Assembly: GCF_007860095.1 (NCBI RefSeq)
Contig: NZ_SJPT01000011.1
Location: forward strand, 62,001 to 126,000
Length of the DNA stretch: 64,000 nt
DNA from: Novipirellula galeiformis
Lineage (GTDB): Bacteria > Planctomycetota > Planctomycetia > Pirellulales > Pirellulaceae
Direction of reading: 5' to 3'
Shown: positions 16,450 to 26,085 of the stretch, one piece after another
Layout of the letters: every line of letters starts with the position of its first letter
Numbering within the stretch: the first letter of the stretch is position 1
Position numbers and translations under genes: made by a program
Notes under the pieces: generated by a model
Told to the model about the DNA's origin: nothing
What the model saw: only the letters and a program-made list of their open reading frames with translations
The model's database searches: none

Positions 16450-19400
16450 TTAGAGTTCCTCGAGTTCAATTGTGTTGCTCGAGTCATCGACCACTCGCTC
16501 GGCCGATTTCATTCCGAACAACCAGAACAGTGCGGGGTGAACGAAGAAGTCCAGCATGGTGGAGCTGATTAGACCGCCTAGAATCACGGTGGCCACGGGA
16601 TACAGAATTTCTTTGCCCGCTTCGCCGGCCGACAAAACCAGCGGGACCAAGCCAATGCCGGAGGTCAACGCGGTCATCAACACCGGGGCGAGTCGTTCAA
16701 GACCGGCGCGAACAATCATCGCGGGAGTGAACTGTTCGCCTTCGTGTTGGACTAAGTGCAGGTAATGCTGTAGCAAGAGAATGCCGTTTCGCGAGGCGAT
16801 CCCAGCGAGTGAGATGAAGCCGACCATCGCGGCGATCGTGAGCGTTTGCCCGGTCAAGACCAACGCCGCAACCGAACCGATGAACGCCATCGGCAACGCC
16901 GCCATGACTTGCAATGCCAAGTTGGCGCTGCGGAACAGGGTGAAGAGTACGAGGAACACGCCGATCATCGAGATCACAAACAGCGCCATGATGGTTCGGC
17001 TTGCCGATTGTTGACTTTGGAATTGGCCGCCGTATTCAACGAAGTATCCCGAGGGTAATTGGGCAATGATGGGCTTGACCGTGTTTTGGATATCGCTGAC
17101 CACATCCACCACACCGCGATCGGCCACGTTGCACTGAATCACGATGCGGCGACGAACGTTCTCTCGATTCACAACATTCGGGCCACCCGATTCGTAAACC
17201 TTTGCGAGTCCCGACAGCGGGATCGTGCCTCCATCGGGCAATTGGATCGACAAACGCTTTAGTTCTTCGATGTCTTCGCGGTAGTCTTCCTTGAGCCGCA
17301 CTAACAAGTCAAATGTGCGCATCCCATCGAGGACTTCGGAGACAATCACACCGTTCATTGCCGTTTCGATGTATTCGTTGACCGACGCGGCGCTGAGTCC
17401 GTATTGCAGCAACCGATCGCGATCGAGTTCGATTCGCAGTTGAGGGATGATGACTTGCGGTTCGACCATGGCGTCGGTTACGCCTGGGACAAGCTCGATA
17501 TCGGCCTTGATCTGTTCGGCTTTTTGACGCAGCAGGTCCAAGTCGTCGCCATAGAGTTTGATCCCGATCTGAGCCTTGACGCCCGATAGCATGTGTGAAA
17601 TCAAGTGTGCAATCGGCTGTTCCACCGCTGTGACAATGTGCGGGAAACCGTCCATCGCCTCGCGGATTTCGGTTAGTTGTTCTTCTCGTGATCGCGGGGA
17701 ATTGGGATCGAGTTCGATGATCATTTCGGACATGTTCACGCCTTCGGCATGCTCGTCCAATTCCGCACGCCCGGTTCGTCGAGCAAAGCGTTGCACGTCG
17801 GGGATTTTTTTCAGCGACGTTTCGACCGACTGCGCGATTTCGTTGGAAGCGGCTAGCGATGTCCCGGGTGGCAAGACCACGTTCAACTGGATCGTGCCTT
17901 CGTTGAACGGCGGCAGGAAATCCTTTTCGAGTCGCGATACAAAGATCGCGGCGAGTGCCACGAGCACACAGGTTACCCCCAAATTGAAGCGTGGAAAGGT
18001 GAGACTAAATCGGATCACCTTGTCGGCCACCCATTTCAGTCCTGACAAGATGAAACCGTCTTTCTCTTCGCCGCCGCCCTGATTCAAGCCGAGCAACCAA
18101 TACGAAAGCACGGGGGTCACGGTCAACGAAACCAGCAATGAAGAGAGGATCGAAACGATATAAGCGATCCCCAACGGGACAAATAATTTGCCTTCCATGC
18201 CGCCTAGGGCAAACAACGGAATGAAAACCAAGACCACAATCATCGTGCCGAAGACAATGCTGCGGCGCACCTCGGTGCTGGCCCGAAACACCACCAACAA
18301 CGGGTTCAGCGGACTGCCCTTGGATCGGTTTTCCTTCAATCGACGGAAAATGTTTTCAACGTCGACGATCGCGTCATCAACGAGTTCCCCCATCGCCACG
18401 GCGATGCCACCTAACGTCATCGTGTTGATCGACAATCCAAAAATGGAAAACACGATCGCGGTCATCACCAGCGATAACGGGATCGCGGTCAACGTGATGA
18501 AGGTGGTGCGTAGATTCAGTAGAAACAGGAACAGCACGATGACGACTAGGATGCTGCCGTCGCGGAGCGCTTCGACCACGTTGTCGATAGCGCGGTCGAT
18601 GAATGCTTTTTGCGAGTAGACGGTCGATAGTTGCATTCCCGCAGGCAGCGTCGGCTTCAATTCCTCGATCGCTTTGAGCACGTCGTTGGTCACACGGCGG
18701 GTGTCGGCACCGGGTTGCTTGTTGATCGTCAGCACCACCGCCGGCCCGCCCCGCCAGTCCGAAGTTGCGTCCTCGGGGGAAAGCGAAGAAGGATCCGCAT
18801 CGGAGGTGCGGACAAATGCCGAGCTGTCGCCTCGTTTGACCTGCGCCCCTTCGACGACCTCGGCGACTTGGGATAGCAAGACCGGTCGGCCTTCACGAAT
18901 CTTTACCGGTACCTTTTTTAAATCGTCCAACGATTCAATCCGCCCCAGCGAACGCACCAATAACTCATTGGGCCCTTGTTTGTCGAGGTAACCGCCGGTT
19001 CCGTTTTCGTTGCTTTCGGCGACCGCCGTTTCAATCTCAGCCAACGTCACTCCAAAACGAAGCATTGCATCGGGATCGACCAAGACTTGAAACTGTTTAC
19101 GCTCGCCTCCCATCGTAAAGACTTGCGACACGCCCGGGATCGTTAACAAACGTTGACGTACGACCCAATCCGCGGTCATGCGAAGATCCATCGGACTGTT
19201 GTCGGGAGTGTCGCTCCACATCCCCAACATTAAAACTTGTCCCATGATCGAAGAGATCGGAGCGAGTTGCGTCGTGATTCCCTGGGGTAAACGATCCTGA
19301 ACCATCTGCATCCGTTCGGCAACGATTTGCCGGTCGGTGTAGACATCGGTGCCGTAGGCAAATTCGACATAGATCACCGACATTCCCACGCCCGAGGAAC

Positions 19401-19650
19401 TGCGAACCGCCTCGACCCCATTGGCACCATTCATGGTGGTTTCGATCGGAAACGTGATCAGCGATTCAACTTCCTCGGGAGCCATCCCGGGGGCTTCGGT
19501 CATGATCACGACGCGTGGACGGTTCAAATCGGGAAAGACGTCGATCGGCATCACCGTCGTCTGCCACGTTCCATAGCCGATCAGGAACAAGGCGATTGCG
19601 ATGACAAGCAATCGTTGATGAAGTGCGAAGCGAATGACGGCGTTGAGCAT
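16450..19650 (-). CDS. czcA: heavy-metal efflux RND transporter, CzcA/CusA family
   Basis: 1066 residues, the standard length of the inner-membrane proton-driven pump of a tripartite metal exporter. TM1 at 10-30 (LLVIAIALFLIGYG), porter-domain signature PIDVFPDLNRPRV, and a TM4 motif GGIAVAMGELVDDAIVDVEN near residue 420 with four acidic residues for proton relay. This TM4 sequence has neither the DFGxxxDGA form of classical CzcA nor the AIAVGAMVDAA form of CusA, so the metal cannot be named. Methionines line up by eye with two CusA substrate methionines (NMSEMIIELDP and HMLSGVKAQIGIK). Its ATG has no clear ribosome-binding site. Partners czcB and czcC are upstream on the same strand. Confidence 0.93.
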   Translation of the reverse strand: MLNAVIRFALHQRLLVIAIALFLIGYGTWQTTVMPIDVFPDLNRPRVVIMTEAPGMAPEEVESLITFPIETTMNGANGVEAVRSSSGVGMSVIYVEFAYGTDVYTDRQIVAERMQMVQDRLPQGITTQLAPISSIMGQVLMLGMWSDTPDNSPMDLRMTADWVVRQRLLTIPGVSQVFTMGGERKQFQVLVDPDAMLRFGVTLAEIETAVAESNENGTGGYLDKQGPNELLVRSLGRIESLDDLKKVPVKIREGRPVLLSQVAEVVEGAQVKRGDSSAFVRTSDADPSSLSPEDATSDWRGGPAVVLTINKQPGADTRRVTNDVLKAIEELKPTLPAGMQLSTVYSQKAFIDRAIDNVVEALRDGSILVVIVLFLFLLNLRTTFITLTAIPLSLVMTAIVFSIFGLSINTMTLGGIAVAMGELVDDAIVDVENIFRRLKENRSKGSPLNPLLVVFRASTEVRRSIVFGTMIVVLVFIPLFALGGMEGKLFVPLGIAYIVSILSSLLVSLTVTPVLSYWLLGLNQGGGEEKDGFILSGLKWVADKVIRFSLTFPRFNLGVTCVLVALAAIFVSRLEKDFLPPFNEGTIQLNVVLPPGTSLAASNEIAQSVETSLKKIPDVQRFARRTGRAELDEHAEGVNMSEMIIELDPNSPRSREEQLTEIREAMDGFPHIVTAVEQPIAHLISHMLSGVKAQIGIKLYGDDLDLLRQKAEQIKADIELVPGVTDAMVEPQVIIPQLRIELDRDRLLQYGLSAASVNEYIETAMNGVIVSEVLDGMRTFDLLVRLKEDYREDIEELKRLSIQLPDGGTIPLSGLAKVYESGGPNVVNRENVRRRIVIQCNVADRGVVDVVSDIQNTVKPIIAQLPSGYFVEYGGQFQSQQSASRTIMALFVISMIGVFLVLFTLFRSANLALQVMAALPMAFIGSVAALVLTGQTLTIAAMVGFISLAGIASRNGILLLQHYLHLVQHEGEQFTPAMIVRAGLERLAPVLMTALTSGIGLVPLVLSAGEAGKEILYPVATVILGGLISSTMLDFFVHPALFWLFGMKSAERVVDDSSNTIELEEL

Positions 19651-19785
19651 TAGGAAGGGAGGGGAATGAGGGATGGAGAATCAGGAATCAGGAGTCGAGC
19701 AACTGCAACCCTTGCTTCTTCGCAAAGATCTCGGGGGTTGGGAGTTGAACGAGGTGGACGATCGGATCGATGGTTTCTTCTTCCC

Positions 19786-21273
19786 TTAGTGAGCGTGGCC
19801 AGCGTGGGGATCGATGGCGCCGCCGGATTGGTTCTTGATGGCCATTTGCATCTGGTGCGCCGCTTTGCGGGCAATCACATCCCCGGGATAAATCGAGCCA
19901 TCGTTGGCGATCACGACCGTCCTTTGGTCGCGGTGCCGAACGTGCACAGGCACCCGGGTAAAGTGTTTGCCGTTCTGTTGAAAAACGAACCAATCCGCAC
20001 CCTCTTTTACTACCGCGTCGATCGGCAACACAATTTGATTTTCCCACTCCTCGACTGGAATACGAAGCTCAAGTCGTTGGCCGAGTCGGTACTTCCAAGC
20101 GACAAATCGTTGCCCCTCGGCGTTGGTTTTGTCACGGACCATTTCGTTGGGCAGTTCCACGAACAGCGACAGGGTCCGTGATTCGGGATGGATCGAATTG
20201 GAGACAAACGCCAAATTCAATCCGCGGACGACCTGCTGGCCCGTCGAACCGCTGAAGACGGCATCCACGGTCCAGCCTTGTTGTGCCGCTTCGGCGATTG
20301 CCGTTACATCGTTTTCGAACGCTTTGCCTTCGATAAACAATTGGGTGTAATCGGATAGCGAGCACAGTCGTTCGCCTGACGTAATCGCTTGCCCCTTGTG
20401 GATCCGTAAGTCATCGATCACAAGCAATTTTTGCTCCGAGGAATGGGCCTTGGGGAGCGGGGTGTCGAGAGACTGGGTGAAGGAGACGGGATGGGCCGCA
20501 ATTTGACTCAATCGCAGCTCATCGTCCTGTGCATGAGAATCGACATCGGGAGCGACGATCTTCAGATCGCCCAGCAACTTGCCATCTCGGCCAATCGCTT
20601 CGATTTGGCGATCCGACAACCCGTGTAGCCGGAGGGCCTCGCGTTGTGACTTGGCAAAGGCTTCGAGTTTTTCTTTGGCATAACGCCGCTCTAAGAGTTG
20701 TTTTCCAGAAATCGCTCCCGATCGCGTGGCTTCTTCGAGACGCACAATCTCGCGGTTTTCGACCTCCAATTCGCTGATTGTTTTTAAGTACGCGGTCTGC
20801 GTTTCCACTAGGTCTTCGTAGGTCAAACGAACCTCGAACAACAAGTCGCCTGGCTGCACCGCTTCGCCGGTCACGGCATGGACATGAGTGACCACACCGT
20901 TGAGCGGCGACGAGACCACGATCGACGAACGTCCCGGTTTGGCGACGACGACCGCAGGCACCGTGATCGATCGGCGATAATTCGACAATTCGATCGGGGT
21001 TAGAAATTCGGGGGTCAGCCCGAGATTCATCCTCGCTTGGGGTGTCAGTTCCAACGAGGTCACTTCGGCGACGCCGCTCTCGGGGGCATCATCTGCTGCG
21101 TGTCCGTTTTCGTTGGCAGCACTCGCGGTTCGCTGCGCAGAAAGTGTCGTGTCGATCCATCCCGATAGCGGCGGCCACCACAGCGAATAGCTCAAACCAA
21201 CCGCCACGACGATAACGACGCTCATGACGATTCGGATCGCTGCCCAAGGCAGTTTTGATAGATTGGGTCGCAT
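19786..21273 (-). CDS. czcB: RND efflux periplasmic adaptor, CzcB family
   Basis: About 495 residues from ATG 21273; an in-frame ATG at 21348 adds 25 residues without a better ribosome-binding site. An N-terminal membrane anchor (VMSVVIVVAVGLSYSLW) is followed by a barrel-sandwich hybrid half (VSSPLNGVVTHVHAVTGEAVQPGDLL), a long helical hairpin (about 165-240) and the second half plus beta-barrel region (IHKGQAITSGERLCSLSDYTQLFIEG). The C-terminus ends in DPHAGHAH, a possible metal site. It links CzcA to the outer-membrane CzcC. czcA follows after 135 bases. Confidence 0.9.
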   Translation of the reverse strand: MRPNLSKLPWAAIRIVMSVVIVVAVGLSYSLWWPPLSGWIDTTLSAQRTASAANENGHAADDAPESGVAEVTSLELTPQARMNLGLTPEFLTPIELSNYRRSITVPAVVVAKPGRSSIVVSSPLNGVVTHVHAVTGEAVQPGDLLFEVRLTYEDLVETQTAYLKTISELEVENREIVRLEEATRSGAISGKQLLERRYAKEKLEAFAKSQREALRLHGLSDRQIEAIGRDGKLLGDLKIVAPDVDSHAQDDELRLSQIAAHPVSFTQSLDTPLPKAHSSEQKLLVIDDLRIHKGQAITSGERLCSLSDYTQLFIEGKAFENDVTAIAEAAQQGWTVDAVFSGSTGQQVVRGLNLAFVSNSIHPESRTLSLFVELPNEMVRDKTNAEGQRFVAWKYRLGQRLELRIPVEEWENQIVLPIDAVVKEGADWFVFQQNGKHFTRVPVHVRHRDQRTVVIANDGSIYPGDVIARKAAHQMQMAIKNQSGGAIDPHAGHAH

Positions 21274-21511
21274 CAATCGAACTCGATAATAACGTAAGTG
21301 AAAAGGGATGCCCCAGGGGCGCAGCGGGATGTAATGATCATGGCGCAAGGATTTTCAGTGCCGGAGATCCCGTTTGCGATTGGGGGGCGTCATGCGGACG
21401 AAGACGCAAATTCTCGTGAATTGCCAGTACTGGGAATGGCGTTTCGCGGAACGTCAATAATGACGTTTAGCTACGCTTAAACCCGAGCGGCGAAGAGAGA
21501 AAAGATGAGGC

Positions 21512-22105
21512 TCAAATCTGCCAAGATTGCAGACGAACGCAGTGCTGAGTCGATGTCAGGAACTGAGACCGAGATGCCCGATGCCGCTCACAATCTGTCG
21601 AATGTGCGGGCGGTTGTGCAAATGCGGCAACGTCGGTAGAAGGGACTTCGCCAAACGCGATTTCGAAATTCAAATCCAATGACTTCACTTGCATCGCAGC
21701 GAAGTTGCAATTCGCTTCGTTACAATCGTGTGAATCTTGACATGGCAAATCGGCGTGGTCGAGCGTTTCGCTTTCCATCGCACCGCTTTCCATCGCTCCA
21801 CTTTCTATCGCTCCATGGTTCATCGCCGCGTTTTGGATCACGACGAGGCCATGATCGGCTGTTGCGAACGCGACCGCCGCAGGGCTTTGCAAGTGATCGT
21901 TGTCATGGTCACAGCAAGCGTGGGGCAAAGAGGCTTTCGCAGTGACGGGAACGACATGCGACGCCATCTCGGGAGGCGAAGCGGGTTCGGAGTGTTGCAC
22001 GCAACACTCATTTCCCAACGCGTGAGAGTGATGCCAACAACAACCCAACACCGCGTGAGCGGCGAACGCAATCAGCGTCACTAGATGGGTGTAGCGGGCA
22101 AACAC
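21512..22105 (-). CDS. Cys/His-rich exported protein of the metal-efflux locus
   Basis: 197 residues. The N-terminal hydrophobic stretch VTLIAFAAHAVLGCCW looks like a signal or anchor segment, and Cys at its end could act as a lipid or metal site. The mature part is rich in Cys and His: CCWHHSH, NECCVQH, HACCDHDNDH and CQDSHDCNEANCN. A short tandem repeat (AIESGAMESGAMES) lies near the middle. It is encoded between czcC and czcB on the same strand, so a periplasmic metal-binding accessory role is a reasonable inference. No named family was recognised. Confidence 0.7.
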   Translation of the reverse strand: MFARYTHLVTLIAFAAHAVLGCCWHHSHALGNECCVQHSEPASPPEMASHVVPVTAKASLPHACCDHDNDHLQSPAAVAFATADHGLVVIQNAAMNHGAIESGAMESGAMESETLDHADLPCQDSHDCNEANCNFAAMQVKSLDLNFEIAFGEVPSTDVAAFAQPPAHSTDCERHRASRSQFLTSTQHCVRLQSWQI

Positions 22106-22275
22106 TTCGTAAACATCCTGCGAGAGATTACTGAGATTGTTGACGAGGGACCCGTCTTAATTATCTTTCCTAATAAGGTAAGTCGGGTCAATGGGAACAA
22201 AACTTGATTTGAATCGGCAAACGGGGACGGAGGGCCTCCGTCCCCGCTCCTGTGTTCCGAGCCGGCGGCTAGCAG

Positions 22276-23856
22276 CTACTGCTGGCTGAACGTTAGGCCT
22301 CGTAAGCCATCGTCGCCGCTATTGTCGAGGACCGCTTCGAGAGCCCCGGTGAGGACATATCCATCGACGCGGGCACGAGCTTGAGCAAGCTGAGCTTGAG
22401 AGGCGACGTATTGTAGATTGGTATCGAAATAGCTACGTCGAGCCACCAACACTTGGACAAAACTGGTCTCGCCCGCTTTATAAGCGGTCTCTGCCAATGT
22501 GAGGCCATCGGCGGCATTGGGAAGAATGTCCTCGCTATACTTTGCAACCGCAACGCGTGACGAATCGTATTCGCGAGATACGGCCGCGAGTCTCGCTTTA
22601 ATCGAGTTTTCAATCCGCTCGAGCTCTTTGCTTGCCCGCACCCATTCCGCCCGTGCGGCGGCAATGTTTCCCTGGTTTTTATTGAAAACGGGGATCGGAG
22701 CACCGACTTGGACGTTGATCAATCCCGAGCCCGTCGCGTTATCCCGGCCGGTAGCAAATTGTAGATCCAAATTGGGGATCGGCTGGACACATTGGCGGTC
22801 AAGGTTGGCACGCGCTTGGCTGACTCGCGTTTGAGCGGCTTGGTATTCGGGGCTCGACACCACCATCGTGGACGCCACGGTCGGCCAATCCATCGCGGCG
22901 TCGGCATCAGGCAATTCACCCTGCAACGTCACCGGGGCGAGGTGGGGAGTGCCCGCCAGTGCCGCGAGTTCTCGCCAAGCAGTGGCCAAGCTGATCTCGG
23001 CCTGTTGGAGTGCTAAATCAATCTCGTTCTTTTGCACCTTCGCTTGAACGACGTCGAGTTGGGAGCCTTCGAGCGCCTGCTTGCGCAATTCCGCTAATTC
23101 AAGCCCTTTCTCCACGACCGATTGAAAATCACTGATCAATTTCACGCGTTGCTGCGCTGCTAAAGCATCAAAGAATTTCACGCGAATGTCGGTCGCCACT
23201 CGATACTTTTGTGCTTCCAATTCGAGCAACTGAGAACGCACCGCTTCGTTGACAACACGGCGATTTAGCTTGAGCTTGTCCGCTGTGACGATCGTTTGCG
23301 ACACAGAAACGGTGTGTTGGTCGGTACCCTGGTCGGCTAGTTGGACGCCTTGATACCCTAGCGTTGGGTTCGCCCATAAACCGACTTGAGTGCGAAAACC
23401 GGCAGCTTTTTGTGTGGTGGCAACGAGCTCTTGGATCGTGGGATTGCCCGCCAAAGCGAGCGCCTCGAAGTCGGCAAGCGTCATCACGGATTGGCCTGAT
23501 TCCAATGGGCCCGATTCCAATGGATTCGAGGTAAAGGTCATCGGCGATGCATCGTAGGTCGCTTCGGCGAACGGAATCGCGACTTGGACGGTCGCGTTCG
23601 TAGAAGCGTCGTCATGGTTGTCCTGGCTCCGTTGATCGAACACGACTTGCGCTACAGCTACGTCGCTGGCTGGTTCGCTCGCCTCGGGAATGGAATCATC
23701 CAATAGCGACGCGTCAAGCAACGTCCCTTGATCCGAATCGGCTTGCGATGAAAACGGAGCGATGGAGGAAAACGGAGCGGTTGAGGCACACCCGATGAAG
23801 CCGGTGGTTGAGGCAGCTAGCAACAGATGGGCAAAGTAGATTCGTCGTTTAGACAT
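22276..23856 (-). CDS. czcC: outer-membrane efflux lipoprotein, TolC/CzcC family
   Basis: About 526 residues from ATG 23856, which gives a clean lipoprotein signal (LLLAASTTGFIGCAS); an ATG 20 codons earlier would bury it. Two TolC-type helical repeats follow: FEALALAGNPTIQELVATT through AQQRVKLISDFQSVVEKG, and PNLDLQFATGRD through SFVQVLVARRSYFDTN. Residues 27-140 are a low-complexity linker. As first gene of the run it should lead the transcript czcC - Cys/His-rich protein - czcB - czcA - His-rich lipoprotein. No metal-responsive regulator is adjacent. Confidence 0.9.
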   Translation of the reverse strand: MSKRRIYFAHLLLAASTTGFIGCASTAPFSSIAPFSSQADSDQGTLLDASLLDDSIPEASEPASDVAVAQVVFDQRSQDNHDDASTNATVQVAIPFAEATYDASPMTFTSNPLESGPLESGQSVMTLADFEALALAGNPTIQELVATTQKAAGFRTQVGLWANPTLGYQGVQLADQGTDQHTVSVSQTIVTADKLKLNRRVVNEAVRSQLLELEAQKYRVATDIRVKFFDALAAQQRVKLISDFQSVVEKGLELAELRKQALEGSQLDVVQAKVQKNEIDLALQQAEISLATAWRELAALAGTPHLAPVTLQGELPDADAAMDWPTVASTMVVSSPEYQAAQTRVSQARANLDRQCVQPIPNLDLQFATGRDNATGSGLINVQVGAPIPVFNKNQGNIAAARAEWVRASKELERIENSIKARLAAVSREYDSSRVAVAKYSEDILPNAADGLTLAETAYKAGETSFVQVLVARRSYFDTNLQYVASQAQLAQARARVDGYVLTGALEAVLDNSGDDGLRGLTFSQQ

Positions 23857-24716
23857 GAGGTACACCGAAATGCAAGGCGAGTCCGTTGTCGTGAAACTCG
23901 AAGGTGATAGAAACAAACGATCGATGCCGCAGCAAAGGTGATCTAGGTCGAGGGGGGCCTGCTGATGTGTGTGCCCGTCGATGTGTGGGATCGATTGTTA
24001 CAGTATTTCATCGGATAGCATTGGTGAGCATCGTTGGGAATAAGCATGTTGCAACGGATTTCTGGTGTCCCTGGATGTGAATGACCGCTGTAACCAGCAG
24101 GGTCACTTCAGTCCGCGTAACCCCGAGTGCGAAGCAGCTAGCAAGGAATGATTCGGTGACGTCCTCCTCAACCGCAGGGGCGTTGGCCGCGGTGGTTGCA
24201 CGAACCGCGGCGAACCTCATGCGGCTACGTTTACGGAGAGATGACTGCCTCGCTGGTGAGCGAAGACGAAACGCCGGTTCCGACCGGTCATGTTGTAATT
24301 GGCCGCTGGGAACCGGCCCTCCATCCCTGTACCGACCGGGGACATGGGGGGCGCTTTTTGCAGTAATGCTCCTCGCTTTCTTCAGCAGCGAGAGTGGGGC
24401 TGGAAAGCGTTCGGTTGAGTGTCCCAACGAGAAGAGTCTGCGACGCGGTGACAGAGTCTGCGACGCGGTGACCGCGAATGGAGTCGCTTGTCGCAAGGCG
24501 AACTCGATCCGTATTCCGGTCTGGGGCCCGCGCGTTCAAGAAGATATTGGCATCGAGCGCTGCGGGGATTGTTTCAGCCCAGAGGGGCAGCCCAGTGCAG
24601 CAGTCCAGTTCAGCAGCCCAGGGGAGTTCGCTCGGTCAACGGACGCGACGAGCTCACGAACAAAACGGGATCGCTCGATTGACGAGGGAGCTTGGAGACG
24701 GCGCGAGTCTCGGCGG
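23857..24716. other. gene-free stretch with repeats, upstream of the efflux locus
   Basis: About 860 bases holding the presumed czcC promoter. Open frames on both strands (up to 243 codons) have no domain, low-complexity Arg/Ser content and no ribosome-binding site, and I regard them as noise. The stretch around 24278-24345 contains variants of the GGTTCCGACCGG motif that begins the large repeats at 48.8 and 51.8 kb. A 20-base tandem duplication lies at 24433-24472. Confidence 0.5.
24433..24472. repeat. 20-base tandem duplication
   Basis: AGAGTCTGCGACGCGGTGAC occurs twice head to tail (24433-24452 and 24453-24472) with no mismatch. It lies in gene-free DNA and is of recent origin or slippage-prone. 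Confidence 0.9.
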
Positions 24717-26006
24717 TTAGCTGGACAGCCCGTTCATCGTTCCGGTGCTCGTTGCAAATTGGTCGATCTCCATGCCAAGGTTTTGCAACATGGAAACGTA
24801 CAAGTTTGGTAGTGGGTAGTTATTCCGTTGGTCAAACGCGAGGTGTTGTCCATGGCGAAACCCGCCACCGGCCAACAGCACGGGCATATTGCGATTGTCG
24901 TGATTCGAAGCGTTACCAAGGTTGCTGGTTAAAAAGACGGTGGTTAGGTCCAACAATGACGTGCCGGAATCATCCGTCTCGTGAAGGGCTCGCAAGAACT
25001 CTCCCCATTGCGTTAGAAATGCTTCTTCGACGAGGGCAAGTTGAGCCAGTTTTTCTTCGTCCCGGCCATGATGACTTAGCGAGTGATAACCTTCGTCGAC
25101 ACCCTCGATCGGCAAAACACCACCGCTGCCGGGGACGTGAAACGAGATATAGCGAGTCGAATCGGTTTGCAAGGCGAGCTTGATGACTTCGCACATCGTT
25201 TTCTGCCGAGCGATCAAATCGTTCGGGTTCCCCACGTCCACGGGCTTTTTGGCATCGACAACCGGTTTGGGAAGGTTGGCCCAACGCTCGGATAACGCCA
25301 TCCGTTTTTCGAGTTGCCGGACGCTGGTGAAGTAGGCGTCCAACCGATTGCGGTCCCCGGTACCAAGTTGCCGCTCAAGTGATTTCACATCCTCGCCGAC
25401 GAGATCCATGATGCTGCGACCTTCGCGGACCCGTTGGGCTTGGATCGTTCGTTGTTTTGGGGGATCGTTGATGAACAGCTTGGCGAACAGACGCGAGGGA
25501 GACGATTCCGGTGGGATCATCGATCCATTTTCGGTGTACGACGGGCTGGTGGATCCGCCGTTGCTGAGCACGAGCGATGGAAATCGGGTGGCGTCGCCAT
25601 AATGCTTGGCGAGCAATTGATCCATCGAGATCGAGTTCTTTGCCGTGCCGGCGGAACCCATCGGGGTTGCGGTCAAAATGCTCGCTTCGGCGCGGTGTCC
25701 CCCTTTAACGCCTGGGTGCGAGGTGCCCGAGACGATGGTGAATTGGTCACGAAGGTCTTCCAACGAGCGCAGGTAGGGGCTCGCTTGATAGTCGCGTCCC
25801 TTGGTTTGCGGGAACAAGTTGTCCGCGACCAATCCCAATCCAAGCGTCATGGCGACAAACCGCTTCGGTTTGGTTTCGCGTTTTTCGTTGGCAAACGTTG
25901 ATTGCATCGCGCTCAACCACGGCAACCCCATCGAGATGCCGACGCCGCGCAGCACGCTGCGGCGATTCAGTGGAGATTTCAGATTGAAGTAAATGGATTT
26001 CTTCAT
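24717..26006 (-). CDS. DUF1552 family exported protein
   Basis: 429 residues. The N-terminal [17 protein letters not shown] is a twin-arginine signal, so the folded protein is exported. The rest is DUF1552 throughout ([66 protein letters not shown]), a family related to DUF1501/alkaline-phosphatase-like planctomycete proteins. Exact activity unknown. It follows the DUF1592 gene by 79 bases on the same strand. Pairing of a DUF1592-type cytochrome with a DUF1552 protein is a common planctomycete arrangement, which suggests they act together at the cell surface. Confidence 0.92.
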   Translation of the reverse strand: MKKSIYFNLKSPLNRRSVLRGVGISMGLPWLSAMQSTFANEKRETKPKRFVAMTLGLGLVADNLFPQTKGRDYQASPYLRSLEDLRDQFTIVSGTSHPGVKGGHRAEASILTATPMGSAGTAKNSISMDQLLAKHYGDATRFPSLVLSNGGSTSPSYTENGSMIPPESSPSRLFAKLFINDPPKQRTIQAQRVREGRSIMDLVGEDVKSLERQLGTGDRNRLDAYFTSVRQLEKRMALSERWANLPKPVVDAKKPVDVGNPNDLIARQKTMCEVIKLALQTDSTRYISFHVPGSGGVLPIEGVDEGYHSLSHHGRDEEKLAQLALVEEAFLTQWGEFLRALHETDDSGTSLLDLTTVFLTSNLGNASNHDNRNMPVLLAGGGFRHGQHLAFDQRNNYPLPNLYVSMLQNLGMEIDQFATSTGTMNGLSS

Positions 26007-26085
26007 GGTTCGTCTCTTCGCTAGCGATAAGTTCGCGGTGCTTCAGTGAGGGATAGGAGAGGCTTGGGAGGAACGCGGTCGAATT

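Noticed and set aside
24008-24812. Overlapping frames on both strands upstream of czcC, considered as a transposase remnant
   Set aside because: No DDE or HUH motif, no flanking inverted repeats; the content is repeat-derived and Arg/Ser-rich.
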